In this document: positions 15,613-23,206 of the stretch, piece after piece
Layout of the letters: every line of letters starts with the position of its first letter
Numbering within the stretch: position 1 is the first letter of the stretch
The notes under the pieces: model-generated
The model's input: only the letters and a program-made list of their open reading frames with translations
What the model was told of the DNA's origin: nothing
The model's database searches: none
Made by a program: the position numbers and the translations under genes
NCBI RefSeq assembly: GCF_944387275.1
Contig: NZ_CALXEG010000026.1
Location: 1-43,355, forward strand
Length of the DNA stretch: 43,355 nucleotides
From: an uncultured Pseudoflavonifractor sp.
Lineage (GTDB): Bacteria; Bacillota; Clostridia; Oscillospirales; Oscillospiraceae
Reading direction: 5' to 3'

Positions 15613-16116
15613 TTGAAGTCACGGGACCCGGACATCCGCCGACTGCTCGCCGACTATATCGTCTCGCACCAGGAGGATTTTTACCGCCTGGCTTTCAGCT
15701 ATGTCAAAAATCGGGACGCGGCGCTGGATGTGGTCCAGGAGAGCATCGTCAAGGCCCTGGCCAAGGCGGACACCCTGCGGGAGCCGGCCTACCTCAGGAC
15801 CTGGTTCTACCGGATTCTGCTCAACGAGAGCATGAACCACTTCCGCCGGTCCAGCCGTCTCCTGCCTCTGGACGAGGTGGAGCAGCAGAGCGCCCCCGCC
15901 GGGCGGGCCCCGGAGGAGCGGCTGGACCTGTACGACGCCATCGACCGGCTGGACCCGAAAGAGCAGGCGGTCATCAAGCTGCGGTTCTTCGAGGACATGA
16001 AGCTGGAGGAGATTGCCCGAGCCACCGGCGCCAACCTGAACACGGTAAAATCCCGGCTGTACAAGGCGCTCAGGAAGCTGCGGGACATGACAGGGGAGGA
16101 TTTGCGCGATGAATGA
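15613..16116 (+). CDS. ECF sigma factor, SigV-like
   Basis: A 167-residue sigma factor. Region 2 reads DFYRLAFSYVKNRDAALDVVQES, split here as DFYRLAFSYVKN and DVVQESIVKAL, then LRTWFYRILLNESMNHFRR. Region 4 reads LDPKEQAVIKLRFFEDMKLE, then TGANLNTVKSRLYKALRKL. The ATG at 15559 would lie upstream of the expected transcription start and in a hairpin loop, so TTG 15613 (GGAG at 15596-15599, a long 13-base spacing) is preferred; the start remains uncertain. The gene overlaps the RsiV-like gene by eight bases. By comparison with the SigV-RsiV systems of Bacillus, Enterococcus and Clostridioides it should be released on envelope attack by lysozyme. That role is inferred from its partner. Confidence 0.87.
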   Translation: MKSRDPDIRRLLADYIVSHQEDFYRLAFSYVKNRDAALDVVQESIVKALAKADTLREPAYLRTWFYRILLNESMNHFRRSSRLLPLDEVEQQSAPAGRAPEERLDLYDAIDRLDPKEQAVIKLRFFEDMKLEEIARATGANLNTVKSRLYKALRKLRDMTGEDLRDE

Positions 16117-16972
16117 GAAATTCCAGGCGGCAAAGGACCGCTATCAGTCGGTGGAGATTCCCCCGGAGCTGGATTTTGTGGTGGCCTCCGCCCTGCGGGA
16201 GGGAGATCGGCGGCGCCGCCGCCGCCGCTGGCAGGGCAGAACCCTGGCCTCCCTGGCCGCCTGCTGCGCCAGCTTTGTGCTGCTGGTCAACGCCAGCCCC
16301 GCCTTTGCCAGCGCGGTATATCAGGTGCCCGTGCTGGGGGACCTGGCCCGGGTGGTGACCGTCACCGAGTACTCCATCGCCGACGAGGAGCGGCTCATCG
16401 ACGTGCGCCTGCCCGCCGTGGAGGACACGGGCAACGCCGACCTGGAAGAGCGGGTCAACATGGAGATCCAGGACCGCATGGACGCCGTCCTGGAGGAGGC
16501 CCAGGCCCGGGCGGCGGAGGACAAGGAGGCCTTTGTGGCCACCGGCGGCGACCCGGCGGACTTTATGCCGGTGGTTATTGACGTGGACTACGAGGTCAAG
16601 TGCCGGAACAGCCAATACCTGTCCTTTGTCATCCTCAAGACCGAGACCAAGGCCAGCGCCTACACCGAGTTCTTCTGCTACAACATCGACCTGGCCACCG
16701 GCGAGGACCTGACCCTCCAGGACCTGCTGGGCCCGGACTACAGGGAGATCGCCAACCAGGTCATCGCGGAGGAGATCGCCCGCCGGAGCCAGGACCCGGA
16801 CAACGTGTACTTTGACGGCACCAACGGCATTGAGGGCTTCCAGTCCATTGCCGACGACCAGCCCTTCTACATCAATGAGGCCGGCAACCCGGTGGTGGTC
16901 TTTGCCAAGTACGAGATCGCCCCCGGCTCCATGGGCCAGCAGGAGTTCGAGATCCCGGTGCCCCAGGAATGA
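16109..16972 (+). CDS. rsiV: RsiV-like membrane anti-sigma factor (DUF3298)
   Basis: A 287-residue protein, almost the length of Bacillus RsiV. A cytoplasmic N-terminus of about 45 residues ends in a run of arginines. One transmembrane helix follows (LASLAACCASFVLLVNASPAFA). The extracytoplasmic part ends in a DUF3298 domain (NIDLATGEDLTLQDLLG, then FYINEAGNPVVVFAKYEIA). In the known systems RsiV binds lysozyme directly, is cut by signal peptidase at the AxA-like site after the helix (here ASPAFASA) and then by RasP, freeing SigV. Those steps are established for homologues; here they are inferred. Its start codon lies within the sigma gene end, so stoichiometric coupled translation is likely. 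Confidence 0.85.
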   Translation: MNEKFQAAKDRYQSVEIPPELDFVVASALREGDRRRRRRRWQGRTLASLAACCASFVLLVNASPAFASAVYQVPVLGDLARVVTVTEYSIADEERLIDVRLPAVEDTGNADLEERVNMEIQDRMDAVLEEAQARAAEDKEAFVATGGDPADFMPVVIDVDYEVKCRNSQYLSFVILKTETKASAYTEFFCYNIDLATGEDLTLQDLLGPDYREIANQVIAEEIARRSQDPDNVYFDGTNGIEGFQSIADDQPFYINEAGNPVVVFAKYEIAPGSMGQQEFEIPVPQE

Positions 16973-17013
16973 CCGCATCAGGAGACGAAGCCCCGGACAT
17001 GAAAAAACGCATA

Positions 17014-17048
17014 AAAAAGTCCGGACCTGTGAAAGGTCCGGACTTTTT
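17014..17048. terminator. Bidirectional terminator between rsiV-like gene and flavoreductase gene
   Basis: A 14-bp perfect stem (17014-17027 with 17035-17048) with a seven-base loop. An A-run on the left and a T-run on the right belong to the stem ends, giving termination in both directions between convergent genes. Confidence 0.9.
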
Positions 17049-17073
17049 GCACCTATTTGCGCGTATTTGCGGT

Positions 17074-19446
17074 TTACTCCGCGGCCACAGCCTCGGCCAC
17101 CACGGCGCCGGCCAGACGGCCGGAGGTGAAGGCCCAGCCCTGGGCCGCGCCGCCGTAGGTCACATAGGCCTTGGCCTCGGTGAAGAGGACGCCCATGGAG
17201 TCGGTGCCCACGGCGTACAGGCCGCCGATGGGGGTCTCGCCGTCGGTCTTCAGGACCTGGAAGTTGGTGTTGATATCCAGGCCGCCGCAGGTGGAGTAGC
17301 AGTAGGAGGAGCCCACGATACCGTAGTAGGGGCCGCCCTCCACGGCGTCCAGATACTGGGCGTCCTTGCCGAACTCCTCGTCCACGCCGCTGGCGCAGTA
17401 GCTGTTGTACTGCTCCACAGTGGCCTCCAGCACGTCGGGATCAAAGCCCATCTTCTCGGCCAGCTCGGCGATGGTGTCGGCCTTGTACACATAGCCGGCG
17501 TCAATGGCGGCCTGGAGGATCTCCTCGGTCTCGGGCAGGGGCACACCCGCGGGGATGCTGCTGCCGTAGCCCAGGTAGTTGGTGGAGGGGCCGTAGGGCA
17601 CCTCGTCAAAGCCGTTGGCGATCAGGTTCTGGATCTGCTCGTCGCCCCAGATGCTGTAGAAGTGGGGGCCGGAGATCCAGGGGTTGAACATGGACAGGGC
17701 GGTCTCGCTGGTGAAGCGCTTGCCGTCGGCGCCCACGGCCAGGGTGTTGGAGGAAATGGCCATGTTCAGGGGGATGTCGGCCACGGACCACACGGCGGGA
17801 CGGCCGGTGGAGCTGCTGATCTCACCCTCGATGGGCACGGCCTCGTAGCCGGACAGGAAGCCGTCCACGCCGCCCACATGGACCATGGGGGGCACGCTGA
17901 TGTTGTAGGTGCCGGCGCCGTCGTCAATGGCGGCCTGGATCATCTTGCCGTCGTTCTGGTGCATGCCGAACTGCTTCCAGGCGCCCTTCAGGGGGTAGTA
18001 GTCGTTGGTGAGGTACTTCTCCTCCATCTCGGCGCTGCCGGCAAAGCCGCCGGTGGCCAGGATGACCGCCTTGGCGTTGATGACATACTCGGTGCCGTCG
18101 GCGGTGCTGCGGGCCAGCACGCCGGTGACCTGGTTGGTGTCCTCATCGTAGATCAGGTCATAGGCCTCGGTCTCCAGCATGTAGGTGCCGCCCATGTCCT
18201 CGGTGAAGTCCTTCATGGCGGAGGCGTAGAAGCTCTCGGTCAGGGACTTGGCGCCGGTGTAGGGGGTGAAGGCCGCCCAGGTGTTGCCGGCGAAGCCGAT
18301 GGCGGGGTCAAAGGAGAAGCCGTACTTGCTCAGCCAGTCCACGCTCTCGCCGCTCTCGTCGATCATGATGCGGATCATCTCGGGCTTGGCGGTCTGGACG
18401 CCGTCCACGGTGGTGTAGTTGAGCCAGTCCTGGTACAGGGCCTCGGCGTCGATCAGGTCCTGACCGGCGGGCTTGGTCTCGGTCTGGCCGGTCACGGGGT
18501 TGGGCCAGTCCTCGATCTCGGAGGCCACCTGGCTGGGCACGTTGATGGCCATGGGGCCGCTGGTGAGGGCGGAGGTGCCGCCGTACTTGCCGGCCTTGTC
18601 GATGGCCAGGACAGAGGCGCCGTTCTCAGCGGCGCTCAGGGCGGCGGCCACGCCGGAGCCGCCCATGCCCACCACCAGCACGTCGGTGTCCAGGGTGACG
18701 GTCTCGTCGCTCTTGGGGGGCACGGTCTGGAAGGCGCTGATGGCGGAGGCATCGGAGCCGCCGGCCTCCAGGGCCTGGGTCAGGGCGTCGGTGACGGCCT
18801 GCTTCACGCCGTTGCTGCTGGCGGTGGCACCGGTGATGGCGTCCACGGCCACAGACTGGTACTCCAGCATACGGGGCAGCATCAGATCCACCACGGACTG
18901 GAGGATGGCGGGCTTCTCAGAGGTGTTGACCTGGTCCACCTGGATGTCCTCGATCTTATCCTCGCTGACGGTGACGCTGACGGTGATGGGCTCGCTGACC
19001 CGGAAGCCGGTGCCCTGGCCCACGTAGGTGCCGGGGGCCATCTTGGCGGTCACGTCGGCGGTGCTGTCCTCGCCCTTGGCCTGGGCGATGCAGTTGGCGG
19101 CGGCGGTGCGCACCGCAGTGCTGGTGAAGGTGGCGCCGGACACGCCGTCCACCTCGGAGCTCTGGGCGTCCAGGATCTGCTGGGGCATCTGCTCCACCGC
19201 GTTGGAGCCCACGCCGGCGGTCTCGCTGTCACCCACGATCTCCACGTTGGTGATGCTGTTGGCGTCAAAGGTCATGGTGACGGTCACGTCGCCGCCGTAG
19301 CCCTTGGCAGTGGCCTCATAGGTGCCGGGGGTGTAGATCCCGGCGGTCTGACTCTCGCTGGGGGTCGTGGTGCTGGGCTGAGCCGTACAGCCACCCAGCA
19401 GCAGCGCGCCCGCCAGCACGCACGCAAGGATACTGTGTTTTTTCAT
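17074..19446 (-). CDS. Secreted lipoprotein flavoreductase with two FMN-binding domains and a fumarate-reductase-type FAD domain
   Basis: A 790-residue protein with lipobox LLGGC (Cys 20), so membrane-tethered outside the cell. Two FMN-binding domains follow, each with the motif for covalent FMN attachment by ApbE-type flavin transferase: DGVSGATFT (acceptor about Thr108) and DAITGATAS (about Ser210, where Thr is usual). From about residue 253 it has an FAD-binding-2 (fumarate reductase/urocanate reductase) domain with DVLVVGMGGSGVAAALSAAE and the C-terminal GGLYAVGTDSMG region. Such enzymes reduce alpha,beta-unsaturated carboxylates at the cell surface as respiratory electron acceptors; the acceptor here is unknown. 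AGGAGGAGA precedes the ATG. The LysR gene upstream, on the same strand, is its likely regulator. Confidence 0.9.
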   Translation of the reverse strand: MKKHSILACVLAGALLLGGCTAQPSTTTPSESQTAGIYTPGTYEATAKGYGGDVTVTMTFDANSITNVEIVGDSETAGVGSNAVEQMPQQILDAQSSEVDGVSGATFTSTAVRTAAANCIAQAKGEDSTADVTAKMAPGTYVGQGTGFRVSEPITVSVTVSEDKIEDIQVDQVNTSEKPAILQSVVDLMLPRMLEYQSVAVDAITGATASSNGVKQAVTDALTQALEAGGSDASAISAFQTVPPKSDETVTLDTDVLVVGMGGSGVAAALSAAENGASVLAIDKAGKYGGTSALTSGPMAINVPSQVASEIEDWPNPVTGQTETKPAGQDLIDAEALYQDWLNYTTVDGVQTAKPEMIRIMIDESGESVDWLSKYGFSFDPAIGFAGNTWAAFTPYTGAKSLTESFYASAMKDFTEDMGGTYMLETEAYDLIYDEDTNQVTGVLARSTADGTEYVINAKAVILATGGFAGSAEMEEKYLTNDYYPLKGAWKQFGMHQNDGKMIQAAIDDGAGTYNISVPPMVHVGGVDGFLSGYEAVPIEGEISSSTGRPAVWSVADIPLNMAISSNTLAVGADGKRFTSETALSMFNPWISGPHFYSIWGDEQIQNLIANGFDEVPYGPSTNYLGYGSSIPAGVPLPETEEILQAAIDAGYVYKADTIAELAEKMGFDPDVLEATVEQYNSYCASGVDEEFGKDAQYLDAVEGGPYYGIVGSSYCYSTCGGLDINTNFQVLKTDGETPIGGLYAVGTDSMGVLFTEAKAYVTYGGAAQGWAFTSGRLAGAVVAEAVAAE

Positions 19447-19518
19447 CGTTCTCTCCTCCTGAGCTGGTACTTTCCACAGCGGCCGTGTGCACCCGGCCGA
19501 TTGTGTTAAAAATTTACC

Positions 19519-19553
19519 ATACTCAGTATACAGAGATTGTTATCAAAACTCAA
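19519..19553 (-). promoter_or_regulatory. Promoter and palindromic operator of the flavoreductase gene
   Basis: On the minus strand TTGAGT (19548-19553, overlapping the lysR stop codon) and TATACT (19525-19530) have a 17-base spacer. The -10 element is covered by the perfect 5+1+5 palindrome ATACTCAGTAT (19519-19529), a likely regulator site. The location of the palindrome over -10 would fit repression or a LysR activation half-site. Confidence 0.65.
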
Positions 19554-20434
19554 ATTATCATTTCTGATGGATCTATCTGTAAAACTGACAGCAATTCCCC
19601 CACTGCCTGCTCCTTTTCTCCCCGGTTCCAGATCAGCGCAATCTTCTCCCGGTGGGTGCTCTGGACGTCCACATAGGCCACTCCCTCCCTGGGGCGGCAG
19701 GCGCTCTCCATGCACAGGGACACGCCGAAGCCGGCGGCCACCATGACCTCCACGCTGCCCGGGTCCTCGGCGTAGCAGTACACCCGGACCGGGTTGCCGC
19801 TGTCCGCCCAGCGGATCAGGTGCTCCCGCTTGTCCCTGCCGTTGAGGAGGATCATGGGTTCTCTGGCGATCTCCTCCACGGTCACGTATTCCTTTTCGGC
19901 CAGCGGGTGCCCGGCCGGCACCATGAGCCGGGCGCTCTCCTCCCGGAGCACCTGCCACTCCAGCCAGCGGGACAGCTTCAGCTCAGGGGACCAGGTGGAG
20001 ATGACGCAGTCCAGCTCCTTGTCCCGCAGCGACTCCAGCAGGCGCACGGCCATGTCCTGGAACACCAGCACCCGCAGGTCCGGCTTCTCCCGGTGGAGCC
20101 TGGCCAGGCCGGACACCAGCTCCCGGTGGAGCAGGTTGCCGTGGCATCCCAGCCGGAGGGTGCGGCCGTAGCCGGAGGAGATGGTCTGCACCAGCACCGT
20201 GGACTCGGTGACCTGGCGGAGGATCTTCTCCGCCTCCTGCCGGAAGGCCCGTCCCTCAGCCGTCAGGGCCATGGTTCTGCCGCCCCGCTCGAACAGCGTC
20301 ACGCCCAGCTCCTTTTCCAGGGCCGCGATCTGCTGGCTCATGGCCGACTGCACGATATAGCACTCCTGCGCCGCGGTGGTGAAGCTCAGGTGCTTTGCCG
20401 CCGAGAGAAAATATTTCAGCTGCCGTATCTCCAT
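19550..20434 (-). CDS. LysR-family transcriptional regulator
   Basis: A 294-residue regulator of standard LysR length. The N-terminal winged helix-turn-helix reads MEIRQLKYFLSAAKHLSF, then QSAMSQQIAALEKELGVTLF, and ends TAEGRAF. A linker helix and a periplasmic-binding-protein-like effector domain follow (LRLGCHGNLLHRELVSGL; MILLNGRD; VMVAAGFGVSLCMES). The ATG at 20434 has GAGGG seven bases upstream; the frame stays open further upstream but has no ribosome site. It has its own promoter and lies directly upstream of the secreted flavoreductase gene, which it probably controls in response to that enzyme's substrate (inference). Confidence 0.9.
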   Translation of the reverse strand: MEIRQLKYFLSAAKHLSFTTAAQECYIVQSAMSQQIAALEKELGVTLFERGGRTMALTAEGRAFRQEAEKILRQVTESTVLVQTISSGYGRTLRLGCHGNLLHRELVSGLARLHREKPDLRVLVFQDMAVRLLESLRDKELDCVISTWSPELKLSRWLEWQVLREESARLMVPAGHPLAEKEYVTVEEIAREPMILLNGRDKREHLIRWADSGNPVRVYCYAEDPGSVEVMVAAGFGVSLCMESACRPREGVAYVDVQSTHREKIALIWNRGEKEQAVGELLSVLQIDPSEMII

Positions 20435-20468
20435 GCCGTACCCTCTCTTTCCTTTTTCCCTGGAAAAA

Positions 20469-20497
20469 ATTATATGAGCTCTCCCCCGCCGCTGCAA
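20469..20497 (-). promoter_or_regulatory. Promoter of the lysR gene
   Basis: On the minus strand TTGCAG (20492-20497) and a perfect TATAAT (20469-20474) are 17 bases apart, 35 bases before the lysR ATG. Confidence 0.75.
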
Positions 20498-20530
20498 TCC
20501 CTTTTTCCACTTTTCATTTCTTTTTTGTGG

Positions 20531-20603
20531 AAAAACAGAGACGCGCGGGGTATAAAGCCCTGCGCGCCTCCGCCCTATCCGCTTTTCGTTTTTCGCTCCG
20601 CTG
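20531..20603 (-). ncRNA. Candidate short transcript (sRNA or lysR leader)
   Basis: On the minus strand TTGCGC (20633-20638) and TACAAT (20610-20615) are spaced by 17 bases. About 35-65 bases after the predicted start a 13-bp hairpin (20538-20550 with 20558-20570) is followed by TGTTTTT. No ribosome site or plausible gene lies between, so this could be a small RNA of about 73 nt or an attenuated long leader of lysR. Confidence 0.3.
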
Positions 20604-20671
20604 TCATCCATTGTACCGTCCCGCCGGACGGGGCGCAATATGCCGGGCGCATACCTCCGGCGGGTGCAAAA

Positions 20672-20699
20672 GGCGGGCCGTCCCTCTGGACAGCCCGCC
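20672..20699 (-). terminator. Terminator after obg
   Basis: A GGCGGGC...GCCCGCC stem with an inner GTCC/GGAC stem. On the minus strand it is followed by TTTTG, 26 bases after the obg stop. Confidence 0.75.
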
Positions 20700-20724
20700 C
20701 CGGTGGGCGGCAGAGCCGCAGCCC

Positions 20725-22002
20725 TTACCGCTGGTATTCAAATTCCAGGTCGTACATGGACACGGTGTCCCCGTCCTCGATGCCCATCTCCTCCAGCCGC
20801 TGGAACAGGCCGGACTCCCGGAGCATCCTGTCAAACCAGTTGCGGGACTCGTAGTCCCCAAAGTTGACGTTGGCCATGAGCCGCTCCAGCCAGGGGCCCT
20901 CCACCAGCCACACATCGTCCTCGTGGGTGATGGTGAGGGGCTGGGACATGTCCACCTGGGGCGGCCGCTCCACATAGGTGGGCTCGTACACCGTGATGGG
21001 GGGCAGGTCGGCCAGCGCCCGGGCGGCGGCGTACACCAGATCCCGGACGCCCTTCTGGGCGGCGGCGGAGATCTCGTAGAAGTCCAGGCCCTTGGCCTCC
21101 ACGTGGGCCTTCAGCTTGTCCGCCAGGGTGCGGTCGGAGGCGATGTCGATCTTGTTGGCGGCCACGATCATGGGCCGGCTGGCCAGCTGGGGGCTGTACT
21201 CGGCCAGCTCCCTGTTGATGGTCTCAAAGTCCTCCACCGGGTCCCGGCCCTCGCAGCCGGACACGTCCACCACGTGGATGAGCAGGCGGCAGCGGTCGAT
21301 GTGGCGCAGGAAGTCGTGGCCCAGGCCGGCGCCCTCGCTGGCGCCCTCGATGATGCCGGGGATGTCGGCCATGACGAAGGAGGTGCCCTCCTCCACGTAC
21401 ACCACGCCCAGGTTGGGGTAGAGGGTAGTGAAGTGGTAGTTGGCGATCTTGGGGTTGGCCTTGCTCACCACGCTGAGCAGGGTGGATTTGCCCACGTTGG
21501 GGAAGCCCACCAGGCCCACGTCGGCCAGCAGCTTCAGCTCCAGCACCACGTCCCGGGTGACGCCGGGCAGGCCGGCCTTGGCGAACCGGGGCACCTGCCG
21601 GGTGGGGGTGGCGAAGTGCTGGTTGCCCCAGCCGCCCTTGCCGCCCCGGGCCAGCACAAAGGGCTGGTCTCCGGACATGTCGCAGATGATCTCTCCGGTC
21701 TCTGCATCCTTTACCACAGTGCCCACCGGCACCTTGATGACCAGGTCGGCGCCGTCCTTGCCGGTGCACCGCTTGCCCTGGCCGTCCTGGCCGTTCTCGG
21801 CCACGTATTTGCGCTTGTAGCGGAAGTCCATCAGGGTGGACAGGTGGCGGTCGGTTCTGAGGATCACGTCGCCGCCACGGCCGCCGTCGCCGCCGTCGGG
21901 TCCGCCTGCGGCCACGTACTTCTCCCGGTGGAAGGCCACCGCGCCGTTGCCGCCGTTGCCCGAGCGGACGGTAATGCGGGCGGTATCAATAAAATTCGGC
22001 AT
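20725..22002 (-). CDS. obg: Obg-family GTPase (ObgE/CgtA)
   Basis: A 425-residue protein with three domains. The glycine-rich Obg fold covers residues about 1-158 (VRSGNGGNGAVAFHREKY, then GGPDGGDGGRGGDV). The G domain has P-loop GFPNVGKST, switch II region DIPGIIEGAS, NKID and SAAA. The C-terminal OCT domain (about 350-425) includes NWFDRMLRESGLFQRLEEMG. Obg is an essential ribosome-associated GTPase acting in 50S assembly and stress signalling. GGAGGT precedes the ATG. The order rplU-prp-rpmA-obg is the conserved Firmicutes cluster. A terminator-like hairpin between rpmA and obg suggests obg is made at lower levels than the ribosomal proteins. Confidence 0.97.
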   Translation of the reverse strand: MPNFIDTARITVRSGNGGNGAVAFHREKYVAAGGPDGGDGGRGGDVILRTDRHLSTLMDFRYKRKYVAENGQDGQGKRCTGKDGADLVIKVPVGTVVKDAETGEIICDMSGDQPFVLARGGKGGWGNQHFATPTRQVPRFAKAGLPGVTRDVVLELKLLADVGLVGFPNVGKSTLLSVVSKANPKIANYHFTTLYPNLGVVYVEEGTSFVMADIPGIIEGASEGAGLGHDFLRHIDRCRLLIHVVDVSGCEGRDPVEDFETINRELAEYSPQLASRPMIVAANKIDIASDRTLADKLKAHVEAKGLDFYEISAAAQKGVRDLVYAAARALADLPPITVYEPTYVERPPQVDMSQPLTITHEDDVWLVEGPWLERLMANVNFGDYESRNWFDRMLRESGLFQRLEEMGIEDGDTVSMYDLEFEYQR

Positions 22003-22025
22003 ATGGTACCTCCTTTCAGAAAGAA

Positions 22026-22057
22026 AGAGCCCCGAACGGGGTCCCGTCCGAGGCTCT
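22026..22057 (-). terminator. Attenuator-like hairpin between rpmA and obg
   Basis: Minus-strand stem AGAGCCTCGGACGGG with CCCGTTCGGGGCTCT (G-U pairs allowed), followed by the T-rich TTCTTTCT. It lies 22 bases after rpmA and 24 bases before the obg start, so partial termination would lower obg expression. Confidence 0.55.
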
Positions 22058-22078
22058 TAGTATACCCATATGGAACGG

Positions 22079-22363
22079 TTACTGGGCGATCTCCACGATG
22101 GAGACCTGCTTGCGGTCCTTGCCCAGCCGCTCGAACTTCACGGTGCCGCTCTTGAGGGCGAACAGGGTGTCGTCGCTGCCCTTGCCCACGTTGACGCCGG
22201 GGTGGATGTGGGTGCCGCGCTGACGGACCAGGATGTTGCCGGCCAGAACGAACTGACCGTCGGCCCGCTTCACGCCCAGGCGCTTGGACTCGGAGTCACG
22301 GCCGTTACGGGTGGAGCCGACGCCCTTCTTGTGGGCGAAGAACTGAATGCCAATCTTCAGCAT
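22079..22363 (-). CDS. rpmA: 50S ribosomal protein L27 with cleavable N-terminal leader
   Basis: A 94-residue L27. It begins [18 protein letters not shown]: the Firmicutes form with a short leader that must be removed after the FF pair (before AHKKG) for a functional ribosome, by the protease Prp encoded just upstream. The rest is the standard L27 body ([20 protein letters not shown], then [11 protein letters not shown]). L27's mature N-terminus reaches the peptidyl transferase centre. AGGTGT precedes the ATG. It is 52 bases from prp. Confidence 0.97.
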   Translation of the reverse strand: MLKIGIQFFAHKKGVGSTRNGRDSESKRLGVKRADGQFVLAGNILVRQRGTHIHPGVNVGKGSDDTLFALKSGTVKFERLGKDRKQVSIVEIAQ

Positions 22364-22415
22364 GTGTCGTACACCTCCAATACAGTGTGCAGATTAATCC
22401 TGGGACGGAGAGGAC

Positions 22416-22748
22416 TTACTCCTCCTCCATCACCATAATGTTTTCGGGATACTCGCCGTGGAGCTCGGCCAGGTAGACCATGAGGGCGGTCAGAAGGGTC
22501 TGACAGGTGCTCTCATTCTCCTCGCCCAGTCCGCCGGGGAGCCGAAGGGTGATGGCCGCGTCCTGCTCTCTCACCTTCACGCTGGCCTCCAGCCCGAGCA
22601 CGTCGTTGACGGCGCACTCAGTGAGGCGGATGGCGCTGGTGACGGCGGCGCAGACGATATCATGCCCCTCGTCGGCGAAGCCGCTGTGGCCCTTTACGGT
22701 AAAGCCCTCGATGCGGTCGCCCTTCATCCGGAATGATGCGGTAATCAT
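22416..22748 (-). CDS. prp: Ribosomal-processing cysteine protease Prp
   Basis: A 110-residue protein of normal length. The catalytic dyad lies in KGHSGFADEGHDIVCAAV: the His of GHSG (about residue 20) and the Cys of IVCAA (about residue 33). Prp cleaves the L27 leader (IQFF-A here), and the substrate gene rpmA is the next gene. Its ATG shares one base with the rplU stop (TAATG), so translation is coupled to L21. Confidence 0.93.
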   Translation of the reverse strand: MITASFRMKGDRIEGFTVKGHSGFADEGHDIVCAAVTSAIRLTECAVNDVLGLEASVKVREQDAAITLRLPGGLGEENESTCQTLLTALMVYLAELHGEYPENIMVMEEE

Positions 22749-23059
22749 TACACGGAGATCTTGCCGATGGTCACCTTGGTGTAGGGCTGACGGTGACCCT
22801 GCTTGCGGCTGTAACCCTTCTTGGGGTTGTACTTGAAGACGATGACCTTCTTGCCCTTGCCGTTCTTCACGACGCTGGCGTCCACCTTGGCGCCCTCCAC
22901 CACGGGGGTACCCACGGTGATCTTGTCGCCGTCGATGACGGCCAGGACCTTGTCAAAGGTGACGGTCTCGCCGGACTCCACAGGCAGCTTCTCGATGAAG
23001 AGGGTGTCGCCCTCGCTCACCTTGAACTGCTTGCCGCCGGTCTCGATAATAGCGTGCAT
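22748..23059 (-). CDS. rplU: 50S ribosomal protein L21
   Basis: A 103-residue L21 beginning [18 protein letters not shown], with the conserved C-terminal [19 protein letters not shown] 23S rRNA-binding segment. It is the first gene of the rplU-prp-rpmA(-obg) operon, with AAGGAG seven to eight bases upstream of the ATG and a consensus promoter plus a structured leader ahead. Confidence 0.97.
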   Translation of the reverse strand: MHAIIETGGKQFKVSEGDTLFIEKLPVESGETVTFDKVLAVIDGDKITVGTPVVEGAKVDASVVKNGKGKKVIVFKYNPKKGYSRKQGHRQPYTKVTIGKISV

Positions 23060-23134
23060 TCTGTTTCACTCCTTCATTACGGGCTCGCTGTTGCAGGCGG
23101 AGCGGACGCTCACTTGAGACCTGTTCAAAGCGGC
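23060..23134 (-). ncRNA. Putative L21 leader (ribosomal protein autoregulatory 5' UTR)
   Basis: The transcribed leader between the promoter and rplU can fold into nested stems: CAGG/CCTG around a GAGCG-TC-CGCTC hairpin, followed by CAACAGCGAG. Position and these conserved-looking elements match the L21 leader described upstream of rplU in Firmicutes. Assignment is from memory of the element, not a covariance search. Confidence 0.55.
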
Positions 23135-23140
23135 TAAGAT

Positions 23141-23169
23141 AGTATATCAGCCCAACGGGCCAAAGTCAA
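23141..23169 (-). promoter_or_regulatory. Promoter of the rplU operon
   Basis: Minus strand TTGACT (23164-23169), 17-base spacer, TATACT (23141-23146). Confidence 0.8.
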
Positions 23170-23206
23170 GGGATTTTCTCCCCATTTTCCTGATTTTTTG
23201 TACAAA

